NCBI GenBank assembly: GCA_049521055.1
Contig: JBEKPE010000004.1
Coordinates: 3,289 to 67,288, forward strand
From: FEN-987 sp049521055
GTDB taxonomy: Archaea; Thermoproteota; Bathyarchaeia; 40CM-2-53-6
DNA: 64,000 nucleotides
Direction: 5' to 3'
The number at the start of each line of letters is the position of its first letter. The stretch's first letter is position 1. The notes under the pieces are model-generated. The model had not been told where the DNA came from and ran no database searches. It saw only the letters and a program-made list of their open reading frames with translations. Shown here one piece after another: positions 1-7,380 of this stretch. Both the position numbers and the translations under genes were made by a program.

Positions 1-345
1 AGTCAGAACATTCGTGTCAACGCCTAGCGAGCGCTGGAGCTTTGCGTTGGACTCAAGTTCTCCAAGCTGTTCTTTTCCGGTTGCAACCATAAGGTGCCCG
101 TCGCGACGAAATGGGATGTTGAAGTTGAGTTCGGCGGAAAGCTGATTCATCAGCTCCCGGTTCTTCTTGGCAAGCCTGATGTCTGGCTCATTCTTCCATT
201 GCGAGTGGACTGCGCCGATCGCTCTTACGCTCAGCCCACTTCCCGGGTACTGTTTTTCAAGAACGGTCACGTCGGCGCCCCGCTTGGCCAGGTTGTAAGC
301 AATACTCAAGCCCAGTATTCCTGCGCCAATGACTACGACTTTCAC
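1..345 (-). CDS. FAD-dependent oxidoreductase, DAO family (N-terminal part, truncated by window edge)
   Basis: The first 115 residues can be read from a GTG start at 345 to the window edge; the rest lies outside. The N-terminus MKVVVIGAGILGLSIAYNLA is a classic Rossmann FAD-binding motif (GxGxxG) of the D-amino-acid-oxidase/glycine-oxidase family, followed by an acidic beta-strand end (VTVLEK). The GTG start overlaps the TGA of the preceding BFD-like gene by four bases (GTGA), so the two are translationally coupled. In the family such a protein is the catalytic beta subunit of dye-linked L-proline, D-hydroxyproline, octopine/nopaline or sarcosine dehydrogenases, oxidising a C-N bond and passing electrons to the partner FAD/Fe-S proteins encoded just upstream. 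The substrate cannot be told from this fragment. Confidence 0.85.
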   Translation of the reverse strand, partial: MKVVVIGAGILGLSIAYNLAKRGADVTVLEKQYPGSGLSVRAIGAVHSQWKNEPDIRLAKKNRELMNQLSAELNFNIPFRRDGHLMVATGKEQLGELESNAKLQRSLGVDTNVLT

Positions 346-611
346 TTTTCCTCTCTTCCCGCTAAGACACCGAGCCGAACTGGGTCGAGAAGTGGCCTTT
401 GGGTGGTCAGGTGTTGGTCGGAGGGTTTCAGATGTTTCTGGGTGGCGAGTAATCTCAATACTTGAAGCATGCATGTTTTGCCTTGGCAGGGGCCTGTGGA
501 GAAGCCGGCGTACCTTTTCAGGCTTTCAATGTCGTCGTAGCCCAGATGTATGGCTTCCAGCACGTCCTCCTCGGTCAGATCTTCACAGAAACAGACGAAC
601 TTCTTTCCCAT
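342..611 (-). CDS. BFD-like [2Fe-2S] protein, small subunit of dehydrogenase complex
   Basis: An 89-residue protein with the bacterioferritin-associated-ferredoxin-type [2Fe-2S] pattern: CxC at residues 7 and 9 (VCFCE) and C42/C47 (GPCQGKTC). Such BFD domains occur either fused to, or beside, the FAD subunits of HcnB/OoxA/PdhA-type dehydrogenases, where they relay electrons between flavins. Here it is a separate gene between the 4Fe-4S ferredoxin (2 bases upstream) and the DAO-family catalytic subunit (4-base overlap downstream). Residues after about 60 are low in family similarity and may be a flexible tail. The family role is well known; the electron partner in this organism is inferred from gene order. 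Confidence 0.85.
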   Translation of the reverse strand: MGKKFVCFCEDLTEEDVLEAIHLGYDDIESLKRYAGFSTGPCQGKTCMLQVLRLLATQKHLKPSDQHLTTQRPLLDPVRLGVLAGREEK

Positions 612-613
612 CC

Positions 614-1114
614 TTACACACCCGCCTTAATCGCCCTAGCCTCGAGGAGCCATTCGGTTGGAACCTCAATCGTGACCAACGCTGTCCCGTCGTTGCGTTC
701 GGGTGGAAGTACTCGTGCCACCTTACTCGTCCCGAGAACGGTCCCTTTTCTGTTCAGAGCCGTAACTTGATCTCCGGTTTTCGGAACGGGTAGAAACTCG
801 TAGGGCAACGTAACGTAACCGACCCCGTCTCCTTCCCTCAGAAGAAAAGCGGCAAGGCCGGGGCATACCATCGCGCAGGCCATGCAACCTGTGCATTTGT
901 CGTAATCGACTCTCGGAATATCGTTGATTCTGGCCATTTGAATGGCGCCAAGCTTGCATGCGACGACGCAGGAATTGCATGGAATCTCTTGAATACATTC
1001 AATCATTGCTACTGGCCGCTTCTCCCTCAGCCTTTCAGTGGGTGGGACTAAGTTGAAAGACGCTAGATCCTCTAACCCAACGATGCCGTTGCTAAGATAC
1101 TGCTTCTGCTCCAA
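614..1114 (-). CDS. 2[4Fe-4S] ferredoxin-like subunit
   Basis: A 166-residue protein with two four-cysteine groups: C40, C46, C49, C53 and the canonical CxxCxxCxxxC at C74, C77, C80, C84 (KCTGCMACAMVC, followed by P). This predicts two [4Fe-4S] clusters in the N-terminal half; residues about 95-160 form a beta-rich extension without recognisable motif. It overlaps the start of the upstream 535-residue FAD/2Fe-2S gene's 3' end by 23 bases, so it belongs to the same minus-strand operon. Comparable ferredoxin subunits accompany archaeal dye-linked proline dehydrogenases and hydroxyproline dehydrogenases; the probable job is moving electrons out of the flavin subunits toward quinone or soluble ferredoxin. 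That last step is inference. Confidence 0.8.
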   Translation of the reverse strand: MEQKQYLSNGIVGLEDLASFNLVPPTERLREKRPVAMIECIQEIPCNSCVVACKLGAIQMARINDIPRVDYDKCTGCMACAMVCPGLAAFLLREGDGVGYVTLPYEFLPVPKTGDQVTALNRKGTVLGTSKVARVLPPERNDGTALVTIEVPTEWLLEARAIKAGV

Positions 1115-2699
1115 TCTTCACACCCTCAGTTAGCATGATGCTCTCTAGCCCTCGGCGAATCTTCTCGCCGAATGGTCCCGACCGATCCTCATCCAGCCTC
1201 TTGGTCCAAGCCTCCAATTGTTCTTCGTCTCCCGGAAGCCCGAGTCCGGATTTGAGTGATGCGTGTACGCCGACGATTTGCCCTTCGAGCATGGCCGTGG
1301 TGGCTTCCTCTATCCCCGAAACGTCACCCGCCACGTAGACTCCATCAGCTACTTCCATGTACTTCGTCCTGCGGGCAACGAACCCTCCAAGTTCTGGAAC
1401 GAGCTGTAGTTGTGCTCCTGCGTGGGAGGCAAGCTCGTAGGTGGGCGTGAGGCCAACTGCGATGCAGATGAGGTCACAATCGATCTTCCGTTCTGTTCCA
1501 GGAATTGGGTTGAATGACTTGTCAATCTCGGCTATGATGGCCCCCTGGACCCTATTCCGTCCTATCGCTTTCACGACTGTGTGCGACGTGAGAATCTCAA
1601 CTCCTTGACGTCGGACTTTGGCTGCGTGAACTAGGTATCCGCCGATTTTGGGTAGGGCCTCTACGATGGCAACAACGTTCACTCCCGCTTGGAGCAGTTG
1701 ATAGGATAGGATGAGGCCAACGTTTCCCGCACCGACAACAAGCGCCTTCTCGCCTGGTTTGACGGAATAGGTATTCATCAGGGTTTGTACCCCGCCGGCT
1801 CCGTAAACTCCCGGCAAATCGTTGTTCTCGAATAGCAGTGTTCTCTCATATGCTCCGGTGGCTATGATGATCTTCTTGGCGTGAATCTTCAGTAGTCGAT
1901 TTTCCTGCGCAGCCGCCACAACGTGACCGTTGTAGATGCCGAATACGTCGCAGCCGAGGTAGGTTGTAATCTTCTTGTCTTCGCGGATCCTTTCTGTCAA
2001 CTTCCCCGCTATTCGTATCCCCCTGACGCCTGCGTAGTGTCGTGCGTCGCCGAAGAATCGATGGGTCTGTTTGACAAGTTGTCCTCCCAACATTCTCTTG
2101 TCATCAATCAAGATGACTTTTCCACACCTCTTGGCCGCCTCAAGCGTAGCCGTTAGGCCGGCGGGGCCTCCTCCGATTACGACGACATCCGCCTCAACCG
2201 AAACCTTCGACCCCTCAGCTTTCCCGATTGACCCCTTGGATGGCAGGTGTCCCAATCCAACGAATCTCGTTAGGATTCTGAGGTAGGTTTCCCTCAGGAA
2301 GGAGGGATGAATCATCTTTCGGTGGTAGAACCCCGACGCTAACGAGAAGTAGAAACTCATCTTGTCCATTACTGATAGGAGGTCGTGGTCGGCGTTGGGG
2401 AAACCATTCTGGCGCGAAACGTTCACGCCTTCCTTCACGTTGACCATGCATGTACGTACGTTCGGGACGCCGTCGACCGTCATCATGCACGCTGAACAAC
2501 GTCCTATGGCGCAGAAGAACCCTCTAGGACGATGGTACTTCATGCTGCGACTAAAAATTCGCAACCCATTTGCGTAAAGTGCAGCCGCCACAGTCTCGTT
2601 CGCATACGCTTCGATCGGTCTACCTTCAAAATGGAAGGTAACCTTGTTTCCGCGATCGAACTTGAGCACGGGGTGTTGTGAAATCCTAGTATCCGTCAA
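1092..2699 (-). CDS. FAD/NAD(P)-binding oxidoreductase with N-terminal [2Fe-2S] domain (alpha subunit)
   Basis: 535 residues. The N-terminal 100 residues are a Fer2_4-type plant-like [2Fe-2S] domain as in HcnA and sarcosine oxidase alpha, with C63, C68, C71 and C84 as ligands. A pyridine-nucleotide-disulfide-oxidoreductase fold follows: FAD motif GGGPAG at 176-181, a second dinucleotide motif (VVGAGNVGL, about 305) and a C-terminal FAD motif (GVYVAGDVSG, about 465). In bacteria these two halves are often separate genes (HcnA and HcnB); here they are fused, as in the sarcosine oxidase alpha chain. It sits between two ferredoxin genes in an operon ending in a DAO-family subunit, which fits an amine/imino-acid dehydrogenase complex. 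Exact substrate unknown. Confidence 0.85.
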   Translation of the reverse strand: MTDTRISQHPVLKFDRGNKVTFHFEGRPIEAYANETVAAALYANGLRIFSRSMKYHRPRGFFCAIGRCSACMMTVDGVPNVRTCMVNVKEGVNVSRQNGFPNADHDLLSVMDKMSFYFSLASGFYHRKMIHPSFLRETYLRILTRFVGLGHLPSKGSIGKAEGSKVSVEADVVVIGGGPAGLTATLEAAKRCGKVILIDDKRMLGGQLVKQTHRFFGDARHYAGVRGIRIAGKLTERIREDKKITTYLGCDVFGIYNGHVVAAAQENRLLKIHAKKIIIATGAYERTLLFENNDLPGVYGAGGVQTLMNTYSVKPGEKALVVGAGNVGLILSYQLLQAGVNVVAIVEALPKIGGYLVHAAKVRRQGVEILTSHTVVKAIGRNRVQGAIIAEIDKSFNPIPGTERKIDCDLICIAVGLTPTYELASHAGAQLQLVPELGGFVARRTKYMEVADGVYVAGDVSGIEEATTAMLEGQIVGVHASLKSGLGLPGDEEQLEAWTKRLDEDRSGPFGEKIRRGLESIMLTEGVKIGAEAVS

Positions 2700-2723
2700 G
2701 ATTGTCCCTTCTGCCCCCGATCA

Positions 2724-3050
2724 TCAATGGTCTACTTCCAGAAGGTATTCTCGAACATCGAGGTCGTCGTATTCGACATCGATAGCTTGCCTTGGGCAGG
2801 CGCCGACGCACTGCCAGCAAAGGAAGCATTCGGGTACGTGGTACCTAATCGCGAGGTTGACCGGCTTGGGGGACGATATGATGCGTTCATGGAAACTTTC
2901 GAGCGCGGGACTGTTCTTCACAAAATCGTCGACTGGCTTGCACCATCGTCCGTTCGTGGAGTGTTCAAAGACTGAGCCGGGGCAACTACTGATGCATGCT
3001 CCGTCTCCATCGCATTTGCTATAGTCAACCACGAGATAGGGCAATTCCAA
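2724..3050 (-). CDS. 2[4Fe-4S] ferredoxin, first gene of dehydrogenase operon
   Basis: About 108 residues from a TTG at 3050. Two 4Fe-4S patterns are visible: KCDGDGACISSCP near the N-terminus and ECFLCWQCVGACP near the C-terminus, separated by about 50 residues. The frame stays open to an ATG at 3155, but those extra 35 residues (rich in Cys/Arg/Ser) do not resemble a ferredoxin, while the protein from 3050 starts directly with the usual beta-strand before the first cluster (LPYLVVDYSKC). The gene lies 24 bases upstream of the FAD/2Fe-2S subunit and is the promoter-proximal member of the operon. It probably serves as electron acceptor or relay for the complex. The start is the weakest part of this call. 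Confidence 0.75.
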   Translation of the reverse strand: MELPYLVVDYSKCDGDGACISSCPGSVFEHSTNGRWCKPVDDFVKNSPALESFHERIISSPKPVNLAIRYHVPECFLCWQCVGACPRQAIDVEYDDLDVREYLLEVDH

Positions 3051-3395
3051 CCGCGAAGATGAGATTGAGAGTTCTCTTAAGCATGCGGCATTTACAGCCC
3101 GTATTCTATAGAACCCACTAGGAGTTGAACCTCGCAGACAGGGACAGAGCATCAAACAAGAGTGCCCACGGCGAGAACGCCCTTTTTCGTGAATGCGTAA
3201 AGGCTCGAATCGAGGCGTTCCAAGCCTAAGAATGGTAAACCAATGTTTTGTTAGTCGAACCGTGATTTGGCGGGCCCGCCGGGTTCCGCATCAAATTTGG
3301 TTCTGAAAATGGTACTCTCTTGGGGTCTTTGTTCGGGTTCAAGCCGTCTAGGGTACGCAACCGGAATTTAGCTTTGTCACAGCTTTGGGATGAAG

Positions 3396-3423
3396 TGGTG
3401 GGATTGGTGGGATTTGAACCCGC
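3396..3423 (-). other. tRNA 3'-end-like fragment (pseudo-tRNA or attachment-site remnant)
   Basis: On the minus strand the sequence reads as a T-arm (GCGGG TTCAAAT CCCAC, one C-A mismatch in the stem), a 7-base acceptor half (CAATCCC), a discriminator A and CCA. No matching 5' acceptor half (GGGATTG) is found upstream within a reasonable distance, and no normal anticodon arm can be folded. It is therefore either a remnant left by integration at a tRNA gene, or the end of a gene too rearranged by introns for me to reconstruct. Confidence 0.35.
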
Positions 3424-3985
3424 GATTCGTAGGACTAATGACGAATTTTAGAAGCCCGAAGCCAGAAGGGATTCAAACTCCCTTGACGAGCGAATTCTCC
3501 GATTGTCGTCTCACTTTCCGTCAAGTTGTGAATGTTCTGTTGCTCTAAGCACGTAGATTGACGCTAAGACAAAGACTGCCTCCAGCAGCTTTGCAATGAC
3601 GCCTCACAAAGAATGGTTGTGAGAGGACACCAGACAGTGTCACCTCAGCCGCCGACATCGTAATATTTCGTCACCCTCTCCATAGTCCCCATCCGTTTTC
3701 GGCATCGGTGCCCGAAATTTCGAGGACACCCGTCGACTAGAAATGATAATTGACTAACAACCAATCCACTCATCCTTGTGTGTGTCTCGCGCGCATCTCT
3801 TGGGCGCTAGGCCCTGACTGTCGTGAGTTATTACTCGCCTTTAGGTGCAACTAATATGAGCTGCCTCTGTTTCGGGAATCATTGATTCACGGCGAAAGTC
3901 AAAAGACTCGGCAACGAGCACGTTCGGAGCAGCGTCGTAACTGGTGGGTTAACGGGGTTAGAAAAAGCGCTGAAAATTGCTAATG

Positions 3986-3994
3986 GATATATAC
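3986..3994 (+). promoter_or_regulatory. Putative TATA box of ABC ATPase gene
   Basis: The A/T-rich element GATATATAC is followed, at the archaeal spacing of about 25 bases, by a likely transcription start near 4013-4018, which would leave a leader of only about 10 bases before the ATG at 4027. This is typical of near-leaderless archaeal mRNAs. Confidence 0.5.
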
Positions 3995-4026
3995 GGAGAT
4001 TCGAAGTAAGGCAACATCGATAAGCC

Positions 4027-5112
4027 ATGGCCGATGTCAGACTTGAGGGTTTGACAAAGGTTTTCGGTAGCGTTCGGGCCGTCGATAACGTTGATCTTTA
4101 CATCAACGACAAAGAATTTCTGACCCTGCTTGGTCCTTCAGGTTGCGGGAAGACCACGACGATGCGCCTTGTGGCAGGGTTGGAGGACCCGACACAGGGT
4201 AAGGTCTACATTGGAGGCAAGTTAGTGAATGATCTTCCTCCCAAGCTGCGAGATGTTGCGATGGTCTTCCAGAACTATGCGCTTTATCCCCATATGACCG
4301 TCTATGACAACATCTCGTTTCCGCTGAGAATGCGTAAGTACCCGAAAGATAAGATCAAAGAGAAAGTTACAACCACAGCCCAGCTTCTTGAGATCCAAGA
4401 GCTTCTAGACCGCAAACCGCGACAGTTGAGCGGTGGCCAACAGCAACGCGTTGCCTTAGGCAGAGCGATTGTCCGTGAACCTCAAGTCTTCCTTATGGAC
4501 GAGCCGCTAAGCAACTTAGACGCTAAACTCAGAATCTACATGCGTGCTGAGCTAAAACGCCTTCAGAAACGAATTGGGATCACCACGATCTACGTGACAC
4601 ATGATCAGGTGGAGGCGATGACAATGTCCGATCGCATCGCGCTTATGAATGCGGGCGCTATTCAACAATTGGCGACGTCGGATCAGATTTACAATCATCC
4701 CTCTAACCTTTTCGTGGCTGGATTCGTTGGAAACCCACCTATGAACTTCCTACCCTGCGTCCTCCATGAGGAAGATGACAAAACCATATTGGAGGCGGGA
4801 GCCTTCAAACTTGACATCACCGACATAAAAGGGACTGATGAATTAGGCATGACCTCGTCTGAGTTAACATTAGGCATAAGACCTGAGGATATTTCCGTTT
4901 CACAACAACGGTCTACTAGCTCCGTGGAAGCCACAGTCTACGTTGTAGAACCACTTGGATCGGAGGTGCTCGTCAATCTCAAGCTAGGTAATGAGATCGT
5001 GAAGGCTAGGGCACCACCAAGCACGATGGTCAAAGTTGAAGACCAAGTCTATCTCACGTTCAACAAGGATAAGATGCATCTATTCGACAAAACTAAGAAA
5101 TTGATAATCTGA
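4027..5112 (+). CDS. ABC transporter ATP-binding protein, MalK/UgpC family
   Basis: 361 residues. It has the full set of ABC ATPase motifs: Walker A GPSGCGKT (36-43), Q-loop around Q82, signature LSGGQQQR (134-141), Walker B VFLMDEP (154-160) and H-loop His192. The C-terminal third is a TOBE/MalK regulatory domain (motif GIRPEDI near 295), which marks it as the energising subunit of a CUT1-type carbohydrate or related importer rather than an amino-acid importer. Its membrane and binding-protein partners are on the other strand at 13775-15518 and 10092-11450, the only such components in the window, so they probably form one system despite the distance. It has its own TATA box and is probably expressed alone or with the following oxidoreductase gene. 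Confidence 0.92.
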   Translation: MADVRLEGLTKVFGSVRAVDNVDLYINDKEFLTLLGPSGCGKTTTMRLVAGLEDPTQGKVYIGGKLVNDLPPKLRDVAMVFQNYALYPHMTVYDNISFPLRMRKYPKDKIKEKVTTTAQLLEIQELLDRKPRQLSGGQQQRVALGRAIVREPQVFLMDEPLSNLDAKLRIYMRAELKRLQKRIGITTIYVTHDQVEAMTMSDRIALMNAGAIQQLATSDQIYNHPSNLFVAGFVGNPPMNFLPCVLHEEDDKTILEAGAFKLDITDIKGTDELGMTSSELTLGIRPEDISVSQQRSTSSVEATVYVVEPLGSEVLVNLKLGNEIVKARAPPSTMVKVEDQVYLTFNKDKMHLFDKTKKLII

Positions 5113-5330
5113 ACACATATAACAAAACCTTTTTCCGTCAAGCCCCAATCAAGCTAGCGTGCAAGCAGCTCCAAGCAATGAATAAGTTTTCTTTGCTATG
5201 TCAACTAGCGTCGCCGACCTATGCTTCTAAGCCTCGATCCTTCCGCATCTATGCAGCTGGAACGTAGTCCTACACATTTGTCTAAATTAGTTAAAGTCAA
5301 CTTGACGTTGCCTTTCAACCAGAGCCCTTA

Positions 5331-6329
5331 TTGCTTTGCCTGTCCCCCCTAAAGCAAGAGAATTTGTCAAATAGGATAAGATTTGGAGTTACTCTTCCAA
5401 CATGGGATTATGACGTGCCTGATGGAAGTAACCGAGAAGGAGGGAGGCCCGTAAATTACGATGAAATACTCAATATCGCTTTCGTTTCCGAGAAACTGGG
5501 GTACTATTCCATACTTGTAGATGACCATCTGACTCGGGGAAAGGGTGGCTTCATATACGAAGGTTGGACGATACTCTCAGCGTTATCTGCAATTACCAGC
5601 AAAATCCGACTCGGAACGATTGTATTATGTAATTCATTCAGATATCCTTCGGTGTTGGCTAAGATGGCCTCCACTTTGGACGTTATCTCGAAAGGCAGAC
5701 TAGAGTTAGCAATGGGGGCCGGATGGATGCAAGAGGAATACGTTCAGTACGGGATACCATTTCCTGTTGCTAGAGAAAGGATTGGTCGACTGAAGGAAGG
5801 TGTGGAGATCATAAGAAGACTTTGGACTGAGGATTCGTTAACTTACAGAGGAAAATATTACACACTTGAAAATGCGATCTGTGAGCCAAAACCGGTACAG
5901 AAGCCTCACCCACCGATTTGGATAGGTGGAGGGGGAGAACATCTAACACTCAGAGTGGTTGCGGAGTCAGCTGATGGATGCAACTTCGGGGGATCATTCG
6001 AGGAATACAAGCACAAGCTGGAAGTGCTGAAGAAACACTGTTCGAAAGCAGGCAAAGATTTTCGTGATTTAGAAAAATCATGGATTGGAAACTTGATAAT
6101 TTCCTTGGATGAAAGTGATCTGAAGCAGAAAATGAATATAGTGAAGCCTCAAAACGTGTCCCCTGAAGATTACGCCAACTCAAACATTGTAGGAACTCCC
6201 GAGCAATGCATAGATCGAATCAAAGAATATTCAGACTTTGGCATAACTTATTTTGTATTCAATGGTTTTTCCATGTTAGGTGTAGATGATCTAAAGTTGT
6301 TCGCCGAAGAAGTGATGCATAGTCTGTGA
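5331..6329 (+). CDS. LLM-class (luciferase-like) flavin- or F420-dependent oxidoreductase
   Basis: 332 residues with the TIM-barrel signature of bacterial-luciferase-like enzymes: RFGVTLPTWD at the N-terminus, the substrate/cofactor strand LVDDHLTRG, SKIRLGTIVLCNSFRYPSVLAKMASTLD (F420/FMN-binding region), and GRLELAMGAGWM. Archaeal members mostly use F420 (for example methylene-H4MPT reductase or secondary alcohol dehydrogenase relatives), but the cofactor cannot be fixed by sight. The frame opens at a TTG (5331); a TTG at 5364 (reading MSNRIRFGV) matches the usual N-terminus better. It is convergent with the SDR gene ending at 6370 and follows the ABC ATPase after about 220 bases. Its place at the end of the island suggests a redox step on the imported compound; inference only. 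Confidence 0.85.
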   Translation: MLCLSPLKQENLSNRIRFGVTLPTWDYDVPDGSNREGGRPVNYDEILNIAFVSEKLGYYSILVDDHLTRGKGGFIYEGWTILSALSAITSKIRLGTIVLCNSFRYPSVLAKMASTLDVISKGRLELAMGAGWMQEEYVQYGIPFPVARERIGRLKEGVEIIRRLWTEDSLTYRGKYYTLENAICEPKPVQKPHPPIWIGGGGEHLTLRVVAESADGCNFGGSFEEYKHKLEVLKKHCSKAGKDFRDLEKSWIGNLIISLDESDLKQKMNIVKPQNVSPEDYANSNIVGTPEQCIDRIKEYSDFGITYFVFNGFSMLGVDDLKLFAEEVMHSL

Positions 6330-6369
6330 AAACCCTTGATGACAATTGCTGGAGCGAAGTTCGATCAAA

Positions 6370-7347
6370 CTATGCAGCAAGCGGTAGAGGTAGCGTGTAG
6401 CTTGGATTCTTTCCTATCCAGTCAACAAATTCCTTAACTCCCTTATCCAGGCTGTACCGCGGCCTATAGCCCAGTTCCTCTTGCGCCCTCGTTAGGTCCA
6501 GCGTGTTTCTAGGCAGAAACCTTTCCATGGGGGCCCAGATTCCGGGATGCACCTTTATTTGCGAACCTGGTATTGTCTTCATAACTGTATCCGCAAGTTC
6601 AGACAATGAGTATGATCTGCCACCGCTAATATTGAAAATGTAATGTTTTATGGGCCTAACTGAATAGGCTAAGAATATACCCTCAGCAATGTCTCGTACA
6701 TAGGTAAGGTCCAGAGTATTATTGGCTCCAATCATCTCATAGGGCTCGCGAGCGAGAGCCTTCGATATGAAGAACGGAATAGGCGGAATCGCTACTTGCT
6801 GATTCGGTCCGTAGATACATGAACCGCGTATAACTACAGCATCCAAATTATGCGCATCATGGTATTTAGTTGTCAACAACTCAAGCATATACTTGTGCAC
6901 GGCGTAAGTAACAGATGAACCTGAACCCCATGACGAAAATGATTCATCCTCTTTTATCGGCTTAAGGTCCGGAGAAAATTTCGCACCGTAGACTGAAGCA
7001 GAACTCATGGAAACAACTTTTAGATTTTTTAACCTAGCTGCTTCTAGAACGGTCGCCGTCCCGTCAACGTCCACCTTAAAGCTCCAATCTGGGAACTGAT
7101 TCAGATCCTTCAACCAGGCGGCCGTGTGGATTATGCCCTCGACATTGAACTTTTCTATAAGGTCCAATATCCGGGATAGATCTCTAATGTCTCCAAATTC
7201 GAGCCTCACTTTACTAGAGACTTCATTCAGGAAATCAACTTTACGGGGCGCGATGTCGTAACAAATAACACTGTAACCTTCGTCAACAAACTTTCTTGCT
7301 GTACTAGCCCCTACTTCGCCGGTTCCACCTGTCACTAGGACAGACAT
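6370..7347 (-). CDS. NAD(P)-dependent epimerase/dehydratase, extended SDR family
   Basis: 325 residues, normal length for the extended SDR family. The nucleotide-binding motif TGGTGEVG is at 6-13 and the catalytic YxxxK is Y148/K152 (YAVHK), with the catalytic Ser in SMSSASVYG about residues 113-121. The C-terminal region (TLDLTYVRDIAEG, GGRSYSLSEL) matches sugar-nucleotide epimerases/dehydratases such as UDP-glucose 4-epimerase and uronate dehydrogenase. It is the last gene of the minus-strand run 13374-6370 and starts 34 bases after the flavoprotein gene. In a catabolic operon, oxidation or epimerisation of a sugar-like or hydroxylated intermediate is plausible, but substrate cannot be assigned. 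Confidence 0.87.
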   Translation of the reverse strand: MSVLVTGGTGEVGASTARKFVDEGYSVICYDIAPRKVDFLNEVSSKVRLEFGDIRDLSRILDLIEKFNVEGIIHTAAWLKDLNQFPDWSFKVDVDGTATVLEAARLKNLKVVSMSSASVYGAKFSPDLKPIKEDESFSSWGSGSSVTYAVHKYMLELLTTKYHDAHNLDAVVIRGSCIYGPNQQVAIPPIPFFISKALAREPYEMIGANNTLDLTYVRDIAEGIFLAYSVRPIKHYIFNISGGRSYSLSELADTVMKTIPGSQIKVHPGIWAPMERFLPRNTLDLTRAQEELGYRPRYSLDKGVKEFVDWIGKNPSYTLPLPLAA

Positions 7348-7380
7348 ATGATCCTCACCACCAATTACCCTACCTATTTG

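Larger units (their letters stand above)
3051..4026. other. Long non-coding stretch with tRNA-like debris and a promoter
   Basis: No convincing gene is seen over almost 1 kb between the dehydrogenase operon (minus) and the ABC ATPase (plus). It holds a tRNA-like 3' end (3396-3423, minus strand), a 6-bp inverted repeat ATTCGT/ACGAAT (about 3425-3446), a T-arm-like hairpin (AGGGA TTCAAAC TCCCT, about 3467-3483), and at its right end a TATA element for the ATPase gene. The rest shows no motif I recognise. Confidence 0.5.
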
